Positions 35,311 through 46,095 of a DNA stretch of 64,000 nucleotides are shown here, piece by piece (position 1 is the stretch's first letter; every line of letters starts with the position of its first letter). The position numbers and the translations under genes were made by a program. The notes beneath the pieces were generated by a model. The model made no database searches, was not told the origin of the DNA, and saw only the letters and a program-made list of their open reading frames with translations. Origin of the DNA: Arctopsyche grandis (lineage: Eukaryota; Arthropoda; Insecta; Trichoptera; Hydropsychidae); contig NC_135356.1 of assembly GCF_051622035.1 (NCBI RefSeq), positions 2,170,001 through 2,234,000 of the forward strand. Reading direction: 5' to 3'.

Positions 35311-35600
35311 CAAACCTCCTTTACGATTCACTTATGATTACAATTCAGGAAAAAACTTACCTCTTATCCGATCGTTTTAATACTTTGCCATATTGCTCAT
35401 TTTGGTCATCAATATAAGTAAATGGATCCTCCGCCATTACGATAGAGATAAAATATCGTTTAAGACGCGTTTGAAGTTTGCAAATTTGAAATCTGGGTGA
35501 CGTCTATGTAGTCTTTAGTTTTATACATAGATGGTGGTAGTAAAAAACATAGATGGTGGTAGTGAAATAAAATTTATGGTATTTTTATTCAAAATAAAAA
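35311..35600 (+). repeat. Short interspersed repeat 'Q', copy 2
   Basis: 'caaacctcctttacgattca' onward, parallel to 33749-34013, with a small local duplication of 'catagatggtggtagt' near its end. Confidence 0.7.
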
Positions 35601-35604
35601 TTTA

Positions 35605-36890
35605 TATATCTTAATATTATATACAAAACTGAAAAAGAGGTTTTTTTTAAAAGGTTTGCTTTTTTTTATAATTCGAGATTTTTGCACATTCAAAACTTAC
35701 AAAATAAAATAAGCACTTGCCGAGTAGTATTACGTTTTTGGATACTTTTTTAAAAGGAAGAAAGCACCGTACTTTTACTAGTGCGAATCGTGATAAAAAA
35801 TAGTGCACTCGGTCTGAAACTTCCTTATATTAAGTCTCATTATATTTTAATGAGATGGTGTCCGATTCTTCCATGAAATATGTGTCTCGCAGTTGCGTCA
35901 TAAATTCTAGGATATTTTTCACACAATATAAGCTATAGATTGTACGTTTTAAAAGATTATTATAATTTTACATATATGTAAATACATGAAATGAAATATA
36001 AAAAATTTAATAACCATAAACTAGTGAAGAGTCTCGGTGATTATAACAAATTGTCTATACCCTTCAGGTATAACACACAGATTATCTAAACACAATCTGC
36101 TTTTGGTCATCGACTTTAGAGAGTCTTTTATTAATATTATGTATTAGATGTATTATGAGCATTTATAAGAATTGTAAATAGGTTTTTGAGCTCTTTTTCC
36201 TATTATGCTCTGTACATTAACATTAGAGTAATATAATACTACGATTACTAACAAAGTTAAATTAAAATTGTAAAATAGAAAATGATCAGTAGATCAGTAG
36301 CTATTAAAATAAATATAAAATGTATTTAGTAATAATAAAAAGCATTTAAAAATCAAAAATATAAAAAAAGGATATTCAAAATTAGAATTTCTCAGACTCA
36401 ATATAACACTACAATTTGGTTGCACTTAAAGGTATTCCGTAATTTAATAATTCAAAAATAAAAGTGAAATATTGATGAATATTCATTTATTTATACATTT
36501 AACAACAATATATGTACATGAAAATCAGCCATTATGTAGATCGGATTATATTTTAATAATTAAAAATACAGTCGTAGACATAAAAAATGCCGCACTCGAA
36601 TATTTTTACATTTTTTTAAAATTATGTTCGGTATTGTAATTTTCAAAGAATTCTTGAATGGGGATTTGAAGGTGTATCAGTACAGTCAACAGGATATTCG
36701 TAACAGTCAACAGGATATTCCTGGAATGGATGCCATTAACGGTACTTACGCCGAAGTGGAGCCCATGTATTTATGAGGGCCAGACTATCCTTACACCATT
36801 TTTGTTGATAGATTTATAAAGCTAATATTCCTTGTGAGGTATTGAAATGATCTTTTGTGAATAAAACTACTTTTGGATAATGTTATTATA
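35605..36890. other. Non-coding interval
   Basis: Very AT-rich, with no gene or element recognised. 36680-36722 is a tandem duplication of 'aacagtcaacaggatattc'. Confidence 0.5.
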
Positions 36891-36895
36891 TTATG

Positions 36896-37333
36896 GCCAG
36901 CAGCATAGCTCGATCGTTAAGCTTCTGCTTAACACCGAGAGGCGCCGGGTTCGATCCCATTAGCTGACCTCGATTGAAAAGAATTTTTCTGAGTATATCT
37001 GCAGTACTGCTGGTCATACCTCAATATTTGTGACTCCAGGTCTATCGTTTCTTATCAGAGTTTTCCAATTTTCTCTGATTTCATTGTTGAAACGGTTCCC
37101 GTTTAAAAATTGGCTAAATATCCTTCCTACCTACTACATATGTCACCACTATTTGAGATTGATTAATGTACAATAAAATGTATGTACAGTTCATAGATGT
37201 CTCGTCAATTTGTGAGTTTTTCAGTGTCTCATAATTCAACGATTTGTAATAGAAATGCTGCATTGTTTGTAATTGGCCTGGAAGGCGCATTGGGGTTTAC
37301 CTGTAAGGCCTTCCTGGTAAATAAATAAATTAA
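36896..37333 (+). mobile_element. tRNA-derived SINE, full length
   Basis: Head with A-box-like 'catagctcgatcgttaagc' and B box GGGTTCGATCCC. The body holds 'gtgactccaggtctatcg', 'cagagttttccaattttctc' and 'cattgttgaaacgg'. The 3' stem-loop at 37277-37317 (CCTGGAAGGC..GCCTTCCTGG) is followed directly by a (TAAA)n-type tail. This is the reference copy for the other SINEs in the window. A LINE-derived 3' end is inferred from its match to the loops at 11899 and 47958. Confidence 0.85.
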
Positions 37334-37639
37334 GAACGGCGTTTTTTTCACAACCTTTATTCGAACTTTTTTTCAATAGCAATTAGACGAAGCAATATTC
37401 TTGCGTACATAACTGACAAAAAATAATAAAGTATGGTGTCTTATGGAGAGGATAAAATATGGATGGATTCGAAAGTGCAAGATCAAGAATAGCATTCCAG
37501 CACTTTCTTTATTTAAAATATTTTTTTTTTTTAAATAAACGCTGAATATTTGCTTAAGTCCCTTATTATAATTTTTAATTGATTGACGAGAATTAAAAGT
37601 CGCCTTTTCGCTCAAAAAGTGAGCCTCACTTGCAATGGG

Positions 37640-37985
37640 TGTTTGTATGAGGGGAGCGTTATTTTCAGATAATTGTCATTTTTTTCATGTTCCCGTGTTT
37701 ATTTTTGAAATAAAAGTCATTAAGAGCTTCCTTTGGTATGAATGTAGAATGAGGCAAAAATGACCTTCATTGACGCAGAATATCATGTTTTTCGCCAAAA
37801 CAGCTAATTTTGACTTCCCTACATTTCCTAAATTTCTTTTTTTTCTGTTTTTTTTTTGTATTCAGATTAAAGGTTTTACACTCAATGACTCTTTTGTCAA
37901 AATAATTACGGGAACATGAAAAAAATGACGATTTTCTGAAATTCCCTCATATAAACACCGAACTGAATGAACGGCTACTATTACT
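37640..37985. repeat. Imperfect inverted repeat, ~90-bp arms
   Basis: 'tttgtatgaggggagcg...cattaagagctt' pairs with 'tcaatgactctt...ttccctcatataaac' around a core of about 150 bp with two inverted 'aatgacc'/'ttgacgca' segments. A one-sided relative occurs at 14100-14350. Non-coding. Confidence 0.6.
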
Positions 37986-37989
37986 TTTT

Positions 37990-38755
37990 AGAAAATTTTT
38001 TCGAGATAAATCGATTGTTTGGAGGCACAGAACATTTTTTAAAGCAAATAATTTTTATTATTTAACGTTTCGTTGTTATGACAAAAGTCTTTGACGAGGT
38101 AAATCGATGAAAATCAAAAATTCGCATTTTTCACGCAGGTCTAATATATTCATAATGAATAGAAAATGTAAAATGTAAGTTTTGTTTTGTCTTCCCAAAC
38201 CAAAATAGTCGCATTCCTCAGTAGTTTGATTTTTTTCAACAGATTAAGATTAAGATTAATGAAAATTATACCCATTTATGTAAGACTGAAAACGACTCAT
38301 ATTCTTCAGAACCGTCTTACTTAACTGTCACGTGTTTTATTTGACGTCAATAAAATTTTCACGTGGTACCAAAACGTGGCACGTGGCTTTTTAACCTTTC
38401 AAGTTGTTGAAAAACAAATTGTGACGCACAAGAAAATTTTTCTCTTGTTTATTTTTTGATTGCGTAATTATTTTGACAACACAATAATAATGATAAACGA
38501 GTTTTCGAAATCTATTACGCCTTTCACAACAATATTGAAATGAAATAACATTACAGATATATGTACATAACCACATGAAAAATGGTCTAATAATGGTGTA
38601 AAGCTCTATATTCGAAAATTTAAATAGTTAAGTGATTTCATTCTTTGTTTAGGCTGTGGAGTAGCCAACAAAACGTGACTCCGAATACATAATTTTTCCA
38701 ACAAGCAACAATACGACTATGATTTCGATTTTATTAATTTAAAATAGATTTTTTT
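37990..38755. other. Non-coding interval
   Basis: No gene or transposon boundary recognised. 38020-38070 still resembles 14500-14570. Confidence 0.45.
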
Positions 38756-38766
38756 CCTATATAAAC

Positions 38767-39570
38767 TAGGGTTGCCAGATTTCTTCCAAATCAAACCGGA
38801 ACCCCCCCCCCCCATTCGAAAGAATTAAACAATATTCTTAGACCACTTCGTTTTTTCCTCTCACCGAGATTTTGCTTCGCTTGGGCTGCCATGTAGTTTC
38901 TACTTAATTTTTAATTTATATTTAATAAGAAACATAAATTTGTATATTTTTATTAGATATGGCCTTATGCAAGACCACTTTATTTTTAAGTACATAATCA
39001 TACATTTGGCAACAATTGAAATCATAGTTTCTCTATTAGAAAGTTTATTTCTTTAATTAGTCCATTGAATCTCCATTAACAAAAATATTGTCTCTGAGTT
39101 ATCATTATGCCCTGGTATGAAGAAAATATACTCGCATTGCGATATAAATTTGTATACTGTTCGGGAAATCCCTTTTCATTTGCGAAAATATAACTTCCCA
39201 TTTTTCTACAGCTTCCATTCCAATTTGGAGATTCTTTTTTTAATATATTTTTCAATGAATGATACTAAACAAATACATGTCAGTTTTTTCAATATTCCAG
39301 TATTTTTCCCAAGCTCATCCAGGAAAATACATAATATATATTTTTAATGGTACTGTCCATTTTTTCAAATATCTGTCAATGTTTCATAAAACTTTGCTAC
39401 TTCTTTATTAAACCCATCAATATGTTCTTTGGAAATTGCTTAAAAGTATGCATAATAAAAAATTTGAAAACTGGGTCTTTTGGGCGTCCCGAAAGCTTCG
39501 TTCGGGACAATGGGACACGAGGCTTAAAACCGGTGACAATCTCGATTGATCGGGACGCCTAGCAACCTTA
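38767..39570. mobile_element. Non-autonomous hAT element
   Basis: Ends TAGGGTTGCCAG and CTAGCAACCTTA are imperfect inverted repeats. The flanking 8-bp duplication atataaac is exact (38759-38766, 39571-39578). It is 804 bp, with a C homopolymer near 38804-38815. Open frames inside show no transposase motif. Confidence 0.75.
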
Positions 39571-39579
39571 ATATAAACG

Positions 39580-40300
39580 TGTAAGAAGATTTCTAGGTAC
39601 ATAAATACAGTCGTATTTTGATTAATAAATACAGTGAATGGACTAAATTTCATACGTATTACAGAGAACTTAAATATTTTAATTTTAATGAAATCAATTA
39701 TTTTAATATTCCACAGTTTTTATTTATGAGTAGTCGAACTCTTTAATACATGTAACTAATGCAAATCATTAATTTTTAATCATACACTTTGTAGTATCAT
39801 CTCTAATGTCAATAATGAGAAAAAGACAAATATGGAAACATTGTGTCTCCTGCTTACATACATTGGTGAATCCCTTTCGTATTTTAGGATATTTAAGTAT
39901 CAAATGTGGATATATTGTATTTGTATCTTTTTATTGTTAGACATCTTGAATGTATTTTATTTTCATAAAATATTGAAAAAGTAAAACAGCTAAGATCTTC
40001 TCCCTCCCTTAAAATCAAGGTGGGACTTACTCCAAAAAAATATATATATACATATTTTACGACTTCTGAGATAGCCAGAAGTATGTAAGTGTGTGTAAAA
40101 ATTATGACGCACATTCAGGGATATCTTTGTGGGTATAGGCAATTGCCAAAAGGCGGCACATTTTATAAATAAAAATAAATATCAAAAATAATTGCAGTTG
40201 TAAATCGAAATCATTACATTTCGCTTACATTTCATGACAATATAAATAATTTATTTATTATTATATTGTATTAATTATTTTCACGGTAAAATGTAATTAA
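39580..40300. other. Non-coding interval
   Basis: AT-rich, nothing recognised. Confidence 0.5.
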
Positions 40301-40307
40301 TAATAAT

Positions 40308-40520
40308 ATGATTATATTTTCGTTTGTAGTGTATGTAAAGGAGGTGGAATTTTGTACTTTGCCTAAGGGCGGAAAATATTTTAGAACGGGGGTGGTAAAC
40401 TTAGGGCCCGCATACAAATATTTAGCTGCGAACGATTTACAACGTTGTCAATTGTATGCAAAGCTGAGACTGATGGATGAAATCAGAAAAAGAGTGTGGG
40501 ATGAGATGAATGAGAGTTGA
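40308..40520 (+). CDS. Unrecognised 70-residue open frame
   Basis: A frame ending at TGA 40518-40520 reads EVEFCTLPKGGKYFRTGVVN and then LAANDLQRCQLYAKLRLMDE and KRVWDEMNES. Composition is protein-like (charged helix at the C-terminus), and a possible splice acceptor (tttcgtttgtag) precedes TGTATGTAAAG at 40329. I do not recognise a family. It could be a terminal exon, a retrocopy or chance. No upstream partner exon was found. Confidence 0.2.
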   Translation: MIIFSFVVYVKEVEFCTLPKGGKYFRTGVVNLGPAYKYLAANDLQRCQLYAKLRLMDEIRKRVWDEMNES

Positions 40521-40554
40521 ATGGAAGCTTGTTGGAAAAGCTATCATCCAGCCT

Positions 40555-40640
40555 GTAATTCTTTAATCCTTCTAGTCTTTCCTTCTAGTCTTCCTTCTAG
40601 TCTTTCCTTCTAGTCTAATCCTTCTCTAATCCTTCTAGGA
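40555..40640. repeat. Minisatellite, tctagtctttcctt unit
   Basis: Four to five irregular copies of 'ccttctagtcttt' grading into 'aatccttct' copies. Confidence 0.85.
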
Positions 40641-40809
40641 ATTGATAAGATTTTGGATAGAATTTAAAGACCGAAAGTATTAATTTATTAAAAGACAATA
40701 TTTCGGTTTTTTTTATTTTGATCATTTAAATTTTTGATATTCAGCATTTATAAGTTATATACCAATAGTAATATATGAAAAAAATCTAAGCTAGTGGAAA
40801 AGACGGAAG

Positions 40810-41050
40810 AAGTGCTCAAGTGGTGAATTAGAACAAGAGATCGGCGGAAAAGTTTCTTTTGCCCACAAAAAATGGTTCACTATTGTCACGTACTATTGTC
40901 AACCTTTTTTTTTTGATCTCTTGCTTTGTAGGACATAGTGAACCAATTTTTTGTGGGAAAAAGAAACTTGTCCGCCGATCTCTGATTGTATTTCATCTCC
41001 CTTGCAAGTTTTCCCTTTTTCTCGGGTACCACTCGAGCACTTCTCGTGAC
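40810..41050. repeat. Fold-back repeat
   Basis: 'agagatcggcggaaaagttt...caaaaaatggttcacta' pairs with 'tagtgaaccaattttttgtg...gtccgccgatctct'. The outer ends 'agtgctcaagtgg' and 'ccactcgagcactt' pair too. The outer segment 'gagaagtgctcgaatggtac' also occurs at 5477, so this is a dispersed family. Confidence 0.7.
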
Positions 41051-41059
41051 TTTTCCTAC

Positions 41060-41540
41060 AACGTTAACATACATAGATTGAATCATAAATAAGTAAAAAT
41101 AAATATCAGGTGAATAGTGTCATATAAATAAATACGCATTAAAGCTAATTTGTAATAATAAATAACCAATTATATTTAATTGTTTTAAGTTTGGACAATT
41201 TGAAAATTTCGATCATAATTGAAACAACCATCTGATCACATTTATTACGATTTGGTTGCCAGTGAATTTATCAATTTGAAATAACAGACGACCCAATCCT
41301 CAACACGCCATTTGAATAGATTTTTAATGTAATATTTTGTAATTATACACATATGTACATGTCGGTTTCCGGAAAAATGCACTGAATAGTGGCGCAGTTT
41401 CAAAAAGTTATAATTTTCAAAAGCGCACAAAAAGAACCCTCGGATAACATACAAATACCCCTTGACGCTTTTTTGTAGAATTCTATTGCGTTAGTTCTCC
41501 TTGAGCATCTTTGAAAGTTTGGATGTCTTGAGAGTGCAAC
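41060..41540. other. Non-coding interval
   Basis: No gene or element recognised. Confidence 0.45.
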
Positions 41541-41571
41541 TATCTCGAGTGCATTTTTCCGCTCACCGTAC

Positions 41572-42412
41572 ATGTCTGGTAAAAATATAGAAGAACCACT
41601 CTATTATAAAAAAATAACGAAAATCCGTCTGTTGCGATTTCTGGTGTTCCCCATTGCATTATATGGAGTCGAGACATGGATCCTGAAAAAGAGAGAAAGG
41701 GACATTCTGAATTCATTCGAGATGAGGTCTTGGAGATGGATGCTGCGCATAACATGGACCGAAGGACGTACGAACATCTCCATTCGCAAAGAGCCAACAG
41801 TCTCAGAAAGACTCTCCACAATATGTAGAATTGTAAAAAAAGCTCTTTTTTAGTTTTATTTATAATTTTAAGATATATAAATTATTATTTTGAATAAAAA
41901 TACCAATAATTTTATTTTACTACCACCATCTATATATAAAACTAAAGACTACATAGTCGTCACCCAGATTTAAAATTTGCAAACTTCAAACGCGTCTTAA
42001 ACGATATTTTATCTCTATCGTAATGGCGGAGGATCCATTTCCTTATATTGATGACCAAAATGAGCAATATGGCAAAGTATGAAAACGATCGGATAAGAGG
42101 AAAATTTTTTCCTGAATTGTAATTGTAAGTGAAACGTAAAGGAGGTTTGTAAAAAGAGTTCTTTCATACTTTGGCCATATGGCCAGAAATAATGTAGAGA
42201 GTCTGCAGAGGTTGGTATTCACCAGAAAGCTGGAAGGAAGACGAGCGAGAGGACGGTCTCCCAAGAGATGGTCCAACCAAATCAAGGAACTGGAGGGATC
42301 ATCCCTTATCGCTGCCTTTAACTTGTCACAGAACCGGTAAGAGTGGAGGTGGATTGTCCATCAAATTCCAGACCCCATAAATAACCACGACGCTCAGGAA
42401 GAAGATTATTGA
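41572..42412 (+). pseudogene. Non-LTR retrotransposon 3' fragment, split by repeat Q
   Basis: 41572-41840 encodes RLLRFLVFPIALYGVETWIL, then EMRSWRWMLRITWTEGRTN. The frame resumes at 42155 after the insert with LSYFGHMARNNVESLQRLV, then KLEGRRARGRSPKRWSNQI, and ends WIVHQIPDPINNHDAQEED with a stop near 42410. This is the C-terminal domain of an endonuclease-reverse transcriptase ORF2, distinct in sequence from the family at 2700. It is 5' truncated and interrupted. Confidence 0.85.
41850..42150 (-). mobile_element. Short interspersed repeat 'Q', copy 3, nested in the LINE
   Basis: The complement of 'acaaacctcctttacg' ends at 42150, and the AT-rich end lies at about 41850. The flanks 'aaaaaagctctttt' (about 41835) and 'aaaaagagttcttt' (42151) are an imperfect target duplication of about 14 bp. 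Excising the insert rejoins the LINE frame. Confidence 0.75.
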
Positions 42413-42666
42413 ACTTATCATTATTCTTCTTCTAGTGTCTTATCCGTTATAGGACGTTGGTAATCATGTTTCTAATGATGACTGTTGGATGCCGCTAGGA
42501 ACAGTGCAGTGGTATTTTGGTTGAACCACTGCCTTAGGCAAGATGTCCTTCTTCTTCCGGGGCCTCTCCTTTCGCAGATTTTTCCTTAGATAATGGCACA
42601 GAACCGGAGGATCGAAAATAAGAAGACAGAAATACATCTATATCAATGGCTTAGTGCACAGATAGT

Positions 42667-42950
42667 CAGCAGCTTGGCTCGGTGGCTGCGTAGATACTAA
42701 AGCACCGAGAGGTCTCCGGGTTTGATCCCTTGAGCTGACCTCGATTGAAAATAATTTATTCTGAGTATAATCTTAAATGCTGCTGGTCAGACTTGGGTAT
42801 TTGTGACTCCAAGTCGATCGTTTCCTACCAGAGTTTGCCAATTTATCTGATTTTCATTGAAACATTTTCTCGCAAAATCTCGAGTTTTCAGCAATCTAGA
42901 ATTTAGCTGAATTGTATAAAACGCTGCAAATTTACAAACTGGACCATAGG
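42667..42950 (+). mobile_element. tRNA-derived SINE
   Basis: Head 'agcttggctcggtggctgcg' and decayed B box 'gggtttgatccc', body 'gtgactccaagtcgatcgttt' and 'cagagtttgccaatttatctga'. It ends before the stem-loop. 42420-42600 upstream is other repeat-like sequence not assigned. Confidence 0.7.
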
Positions 42951-43069
42951 TGACATTGGACTATATAATGCGTGTATATTCCATTAATTTCGCTGTCCAA
43001 CCGCCCGAATATACATATATGCGAACCAGGCAGTATATGTCCGAGTATTTCATCTGGTAAAAGTCGAGT

Positions 43070-44435
43070 TTATTTACGGCACGGCAATACTCGAGTACTC
43101 GCACAAAGCAGCAAATCACAGCCAGGAGCGGGTTGGCTCCCAGGCCTAGCGGGTCCACCTCGTCTATAAACCCGACTTTTACCTGTACTTGATTCGCGAT
43201 GAAATAGTTTCAGGTAATTACCGGTAAATTTTAAAAATTTACCAACTTCGGATTTACCGGTAAACCGGTTTATTGCAGTCCCTATGTTATCGGTGAACAG
43301 ACAGTCTGTGAAAGAGATGGCTGCATACATAATGGCATAGTAAACGAGATCTTGGCGAACAAACGGGGTGCGAAAGAGATGGCCGTATACGTAATGCCGG
43401 GAGCGCATCCTCGGTTTACGGAAAATCTGTGAACGAGTTGTCGTGTCACCTCCACAAACAAAGCAGCCAATCACACCAAGGAGTGGGTCCACCTCGTCTA
43501 TAAGCCCGACTTTTACCTGTACTTGATTCGCGATGAAATAGTTTCAGGTAATTACCGGTAAATTAAAAAAAAAAATACCGACGTCGATTTACCGGTAAAC
43601 CGGTTTATTGCAGTCCCTATGTTATCGGTGAACAGACGGTCTGTGAAAGAGATGGCTGCATACATAATTAAAAGATTATTGTGTGATGAGCAACATGGTT
43701 TTACACCATGTCGTTCCACTACCACTAATCTCGCCTGCTTCACACATTTGATCATGTCTAAAGTTGACGTTGGTCAGCAAGTTGATGTAGCCTACTTTGA
43801 CTTTCGTAAAGCCTTTGATCAAGTCAATAATGACGCTCTTTTGATCAGGTTAGCTGAAGTGGGTTTTTCAACGCGTCTTCTTAAACTCTTTGCTTCTTAT
43901 CTTAGTGATAGGAAGCAATTTGTTAGATATGGTCTTTATGAATCTCCTTCATTTTTTACTCGATCTGGTGTTACTCAGGGGTCCACTTTAGGCCCATTAC
44001 TATTTACAATTCTTATTAATAACCTCCCTAGAGTGTTATGTAATGCATCATGTCTCTGCAATAAATCGGTATTTTTTTTTTAATTTACCGGTAATTACCT
44101 GAAACTATTTCATCGCGAATCAAGTACAGGTAAAATTCGGGCTTATAGACGAGGTGGACCCACTCCTTGGTGTGATTGGCTGTTTTGTTTGTGGAGGTGA
44201 CACGACAACTCGTTCACAGATTTTCCGTAAACCGAGGATGCGCTCCGGGCATTACGTATACGGCCATCTCTTTCTCACCCCGTTTGTTCGCCAAGATCTC
44301 GTTCACTATGCCATTATGTATGCAGCCATCTCTTTCACAGACCGTCTGTTCACCGATAACAGACGGTAATTACCGGTAAATTTTAAAAATTTACCAACGT
44401 CGGATTTACCGGTAAATCGGTTTATTGCAGTCCCT
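43070..44435. repeat. Large inverted repeat around a reverse-transcriptase fragment
   Basis: 43260-43560 and 44085-44370 are inverted copies, about 95% alike over some 280 bp (shared words 'cgagatcttggcgaacaaac', 'tcacctccacaaacaaa', 'cctcggtttacggaaaatc'). The left side also has a direct duplication: 'tgattcgcgatgaaatag...ctgcatacataat' occurs at 43187 and again at 43524. Repeated 'taccggtaa' words line all arms. The spacer is the fragment at 43670. Confidence 0.8.
43670..44070 (+). pseudogene. Jockey-like reverse-transcriptase fragment
   Basis: An uninterrupted frame encodes LLCDEQHGFTPCRSTTTNLA, VDVAYFDFRKAFDQVNNDAL (block A with catalytic Asp) and SGVTQGSTLGPLLFTILINN (block B). It stops just before the (Y/F)xDD block. 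Lack of stops in about 130 codons suggests a fairly recent capture. Both boundaries coincide with the inverted-repeat arms, so it is a fragment, not an active element. Confidence 0.85.
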
Positions 44436-44579
44436 ATGTACATATGTGCATGTACGGGCGTGGTGTTTTTCTGAAATACCAGGTTCTGTGGTGTGCCTCG
44501 TCGGCCGTTGATAGGCGGCGTGGCATACCTGTTGCGAAGGCTGTATCTTCGATTGGGAACGGCTGACGTGGAAGCTGCA

Positions 44580-44930
44580 GAATGTACCGGTGGGTCGGAA
44601 AGAGATGGGCAATGCTAGCAAGAGGGGGGGCGGCGGCAAAAGTAGGAGCTTGTGTCAGTCGGTGGCGCGCGCCCGCCCCCGCTGGCTGCGCGCCTGCACG
44701 CCGCTGTGCGCGCCCACCGACATGGCCGCCACACCGACCTAACTCACGTTTCTCTCAACACTTAAAAACGCACACGCGCGCGCACACACACCTACCCCCT
44801 CACCCAAACGACTCTCCGTTCGTTCGGTCGTTCGTTTAGTTCAACCCTGCTTTTTGGAGTGGTTGCCGCTCTCGCTAAACTTCCCCGCCGGGGTCTTTGG
44901 ATTGCCGCAACTTCTCAGCCCGAGTGAGTA
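44580..44930 (+). promoter_or_regulatory. CpG-rich promoter-like region with candidate first exon
   Basis: Sharply GC- and CpG-richer than anything else nearby ('gtggcgcgcgcccgccccc', 'cacgcgcgcgcac'). It contains a short stem (gtcggtg.cgcgcgc with gcgcgc.caccgac, 44656/44708) and 'catggccgccac'. A good splice-donor match CCCGA|GTGAGTA lies at 44921/44922. These features fit a housekeeping-type promoter and a non-coding first exon on the plus strand. The gene it serves is not identified. The calpain exon at 62538, which needs an upstream leader exon, is a candidate by inference only. Confidence 0.4.
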
Positions 44931-45138
44931 TTTCTTGCCGTTTTTCATTCCGACCATTTTTCACACACATTGCAACTGGCCCCGAGTTGTAACGGCCCCA
45001 ACTACATACATACAACTACGTACATACATAGGACCAGCGCCGAGTCGCTTTTCTTTTTTCTCCCAACCGGATGTGAAACTTTCCTCGCGCTCTGTTTCGA
45101 TAACTCTGTCTAAGCAGGGATGCCAACAATGGGTGTAC

Positions 45139-45525
45139 GTGACGAGCCCGAATGTTAAATTACAGAAAACACAAATATCGGAAGGCAAAGATTGAAAATC
45201 GAAATATCTTAAGTCGAAAGATCAAAAAAAAAAGGGTGCATGGTAAACGGTACATACATACTCACTTAATTTGCACGAGCAGGGTACAAAAGGAACAAGA
45301 GGAACAGGCTTTTCCTCCCGTATTCTGCGCGCGCAGATTAATACGGGAGGAAAAGCCTGTTCCTTTTGTTCCTGTTGTATCCTGCTCGCACAAATTAAGT
45401 GAGTATGTACCGTGTACCATGCACCCTTTTTTTTTTTTTTGATCTTTCGACTTAAGATCTTTCGATTTTCGATCTTTGCCTTCCGATATTTGCGTTTTCT
45501 GTAATTTAACATTCTGGCTCGTCAC
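45139..45525. repeat. 387-bp near-perfect palindrome
   Basis: Arms of about 190 bp meet at CTGCGC|GCGCAG (45325-45336) with no spacer. Outer ends are GTGACGAGC and GCTCGTCAC. The arms differ by scattered substitutions and small indels (about 90% alike by eye). Both strands therefore give near-identical 96-residue open frames, which are a by-product of symmetry and not genes. A third, partial copy of the outer arm is at 45560-45655. Confidence 0.9.
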
Positions 45526-45559
45526 GGAGACCGGCCAACAATATGTGGGTCTATCTCAC

Positions 45560-45655
45560 GGCAACGAAAGAGAAACGGTCGAAAAAGCAAATATCGAAAA
45601 TTGAAAGATCGTAAGTCGACAGATCAAAAAAAAGGGTGCATGGTAAACGGTGTAA
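45560..45655 (+). repeat. Partial third copy of the palindrome arm
   Basis: 'gcaaatatcgaaaattgaaag ... agatcaaaaaaaagggtgc' and 'atggtaaacggt' repeat the outer part of the left arm at 45170-45250, then give way to AT-rich sequence. Confidence 0.75.
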
Positions 45656-46014
45656 TATAATATATATATGATATATATGAGTTATATGATATATGTATAT
45701 ATATGATGTATATGATATTATACCTTTCGATGCGGTGACGGTTATATATGTAGGTATAAATAAATATTTATATTTATATGTATTTCGAGGTTTTTTCTCT
45801 TTACCTAATATGTAATCGACTGCGACCTTTTCGAAGTTGTAACGATTGAAAACAATTTTCAATATTTGTATAATTTTTGCCAAAAATTATATGAATTTTT
45901 AGATTTCTAACAACGGGTTTCAGTTAAAGATATTGAATCGAATGGTTTCGGAATGAAATTGATGCACGAATTACGAATGACAAATTACGAAGTGATTACG
46001 AATTACGAATTACG

Positions 46015-46095
46015 TTTTGTGCATCGCCGACGCCTCCGGTACCCCGGGGCCTTCGCCCCCGGCGCTTCCGTCGCTCCGGGGCCTTCGGCCCCAGC
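46015..46095. repeat. GC-rich minisatellite-like block
   Basis: Repeats of 'ggggccttcgcccccggcg' type, the same vocabulary as the GC-rich core of Helitron subfamily 1, followed by a 'gaaaaaactg' simple tract to 46195. No Helitron ends were located here. Confidence 0.5.

Noticed and set aside
44582..44839. 85-residue Ala/Arg/Pro-rich open frame in the CpG block
   Set aside because: Composition reflects the GC-rich DNA. There is no homology, and the donor at 44922 lies outside it.
45152..45512. Two overlapping 96-residue frames on opposite strands with near-identical sequence
   Set aside because: They are mirror products of the palindrome. Both lack any motif.
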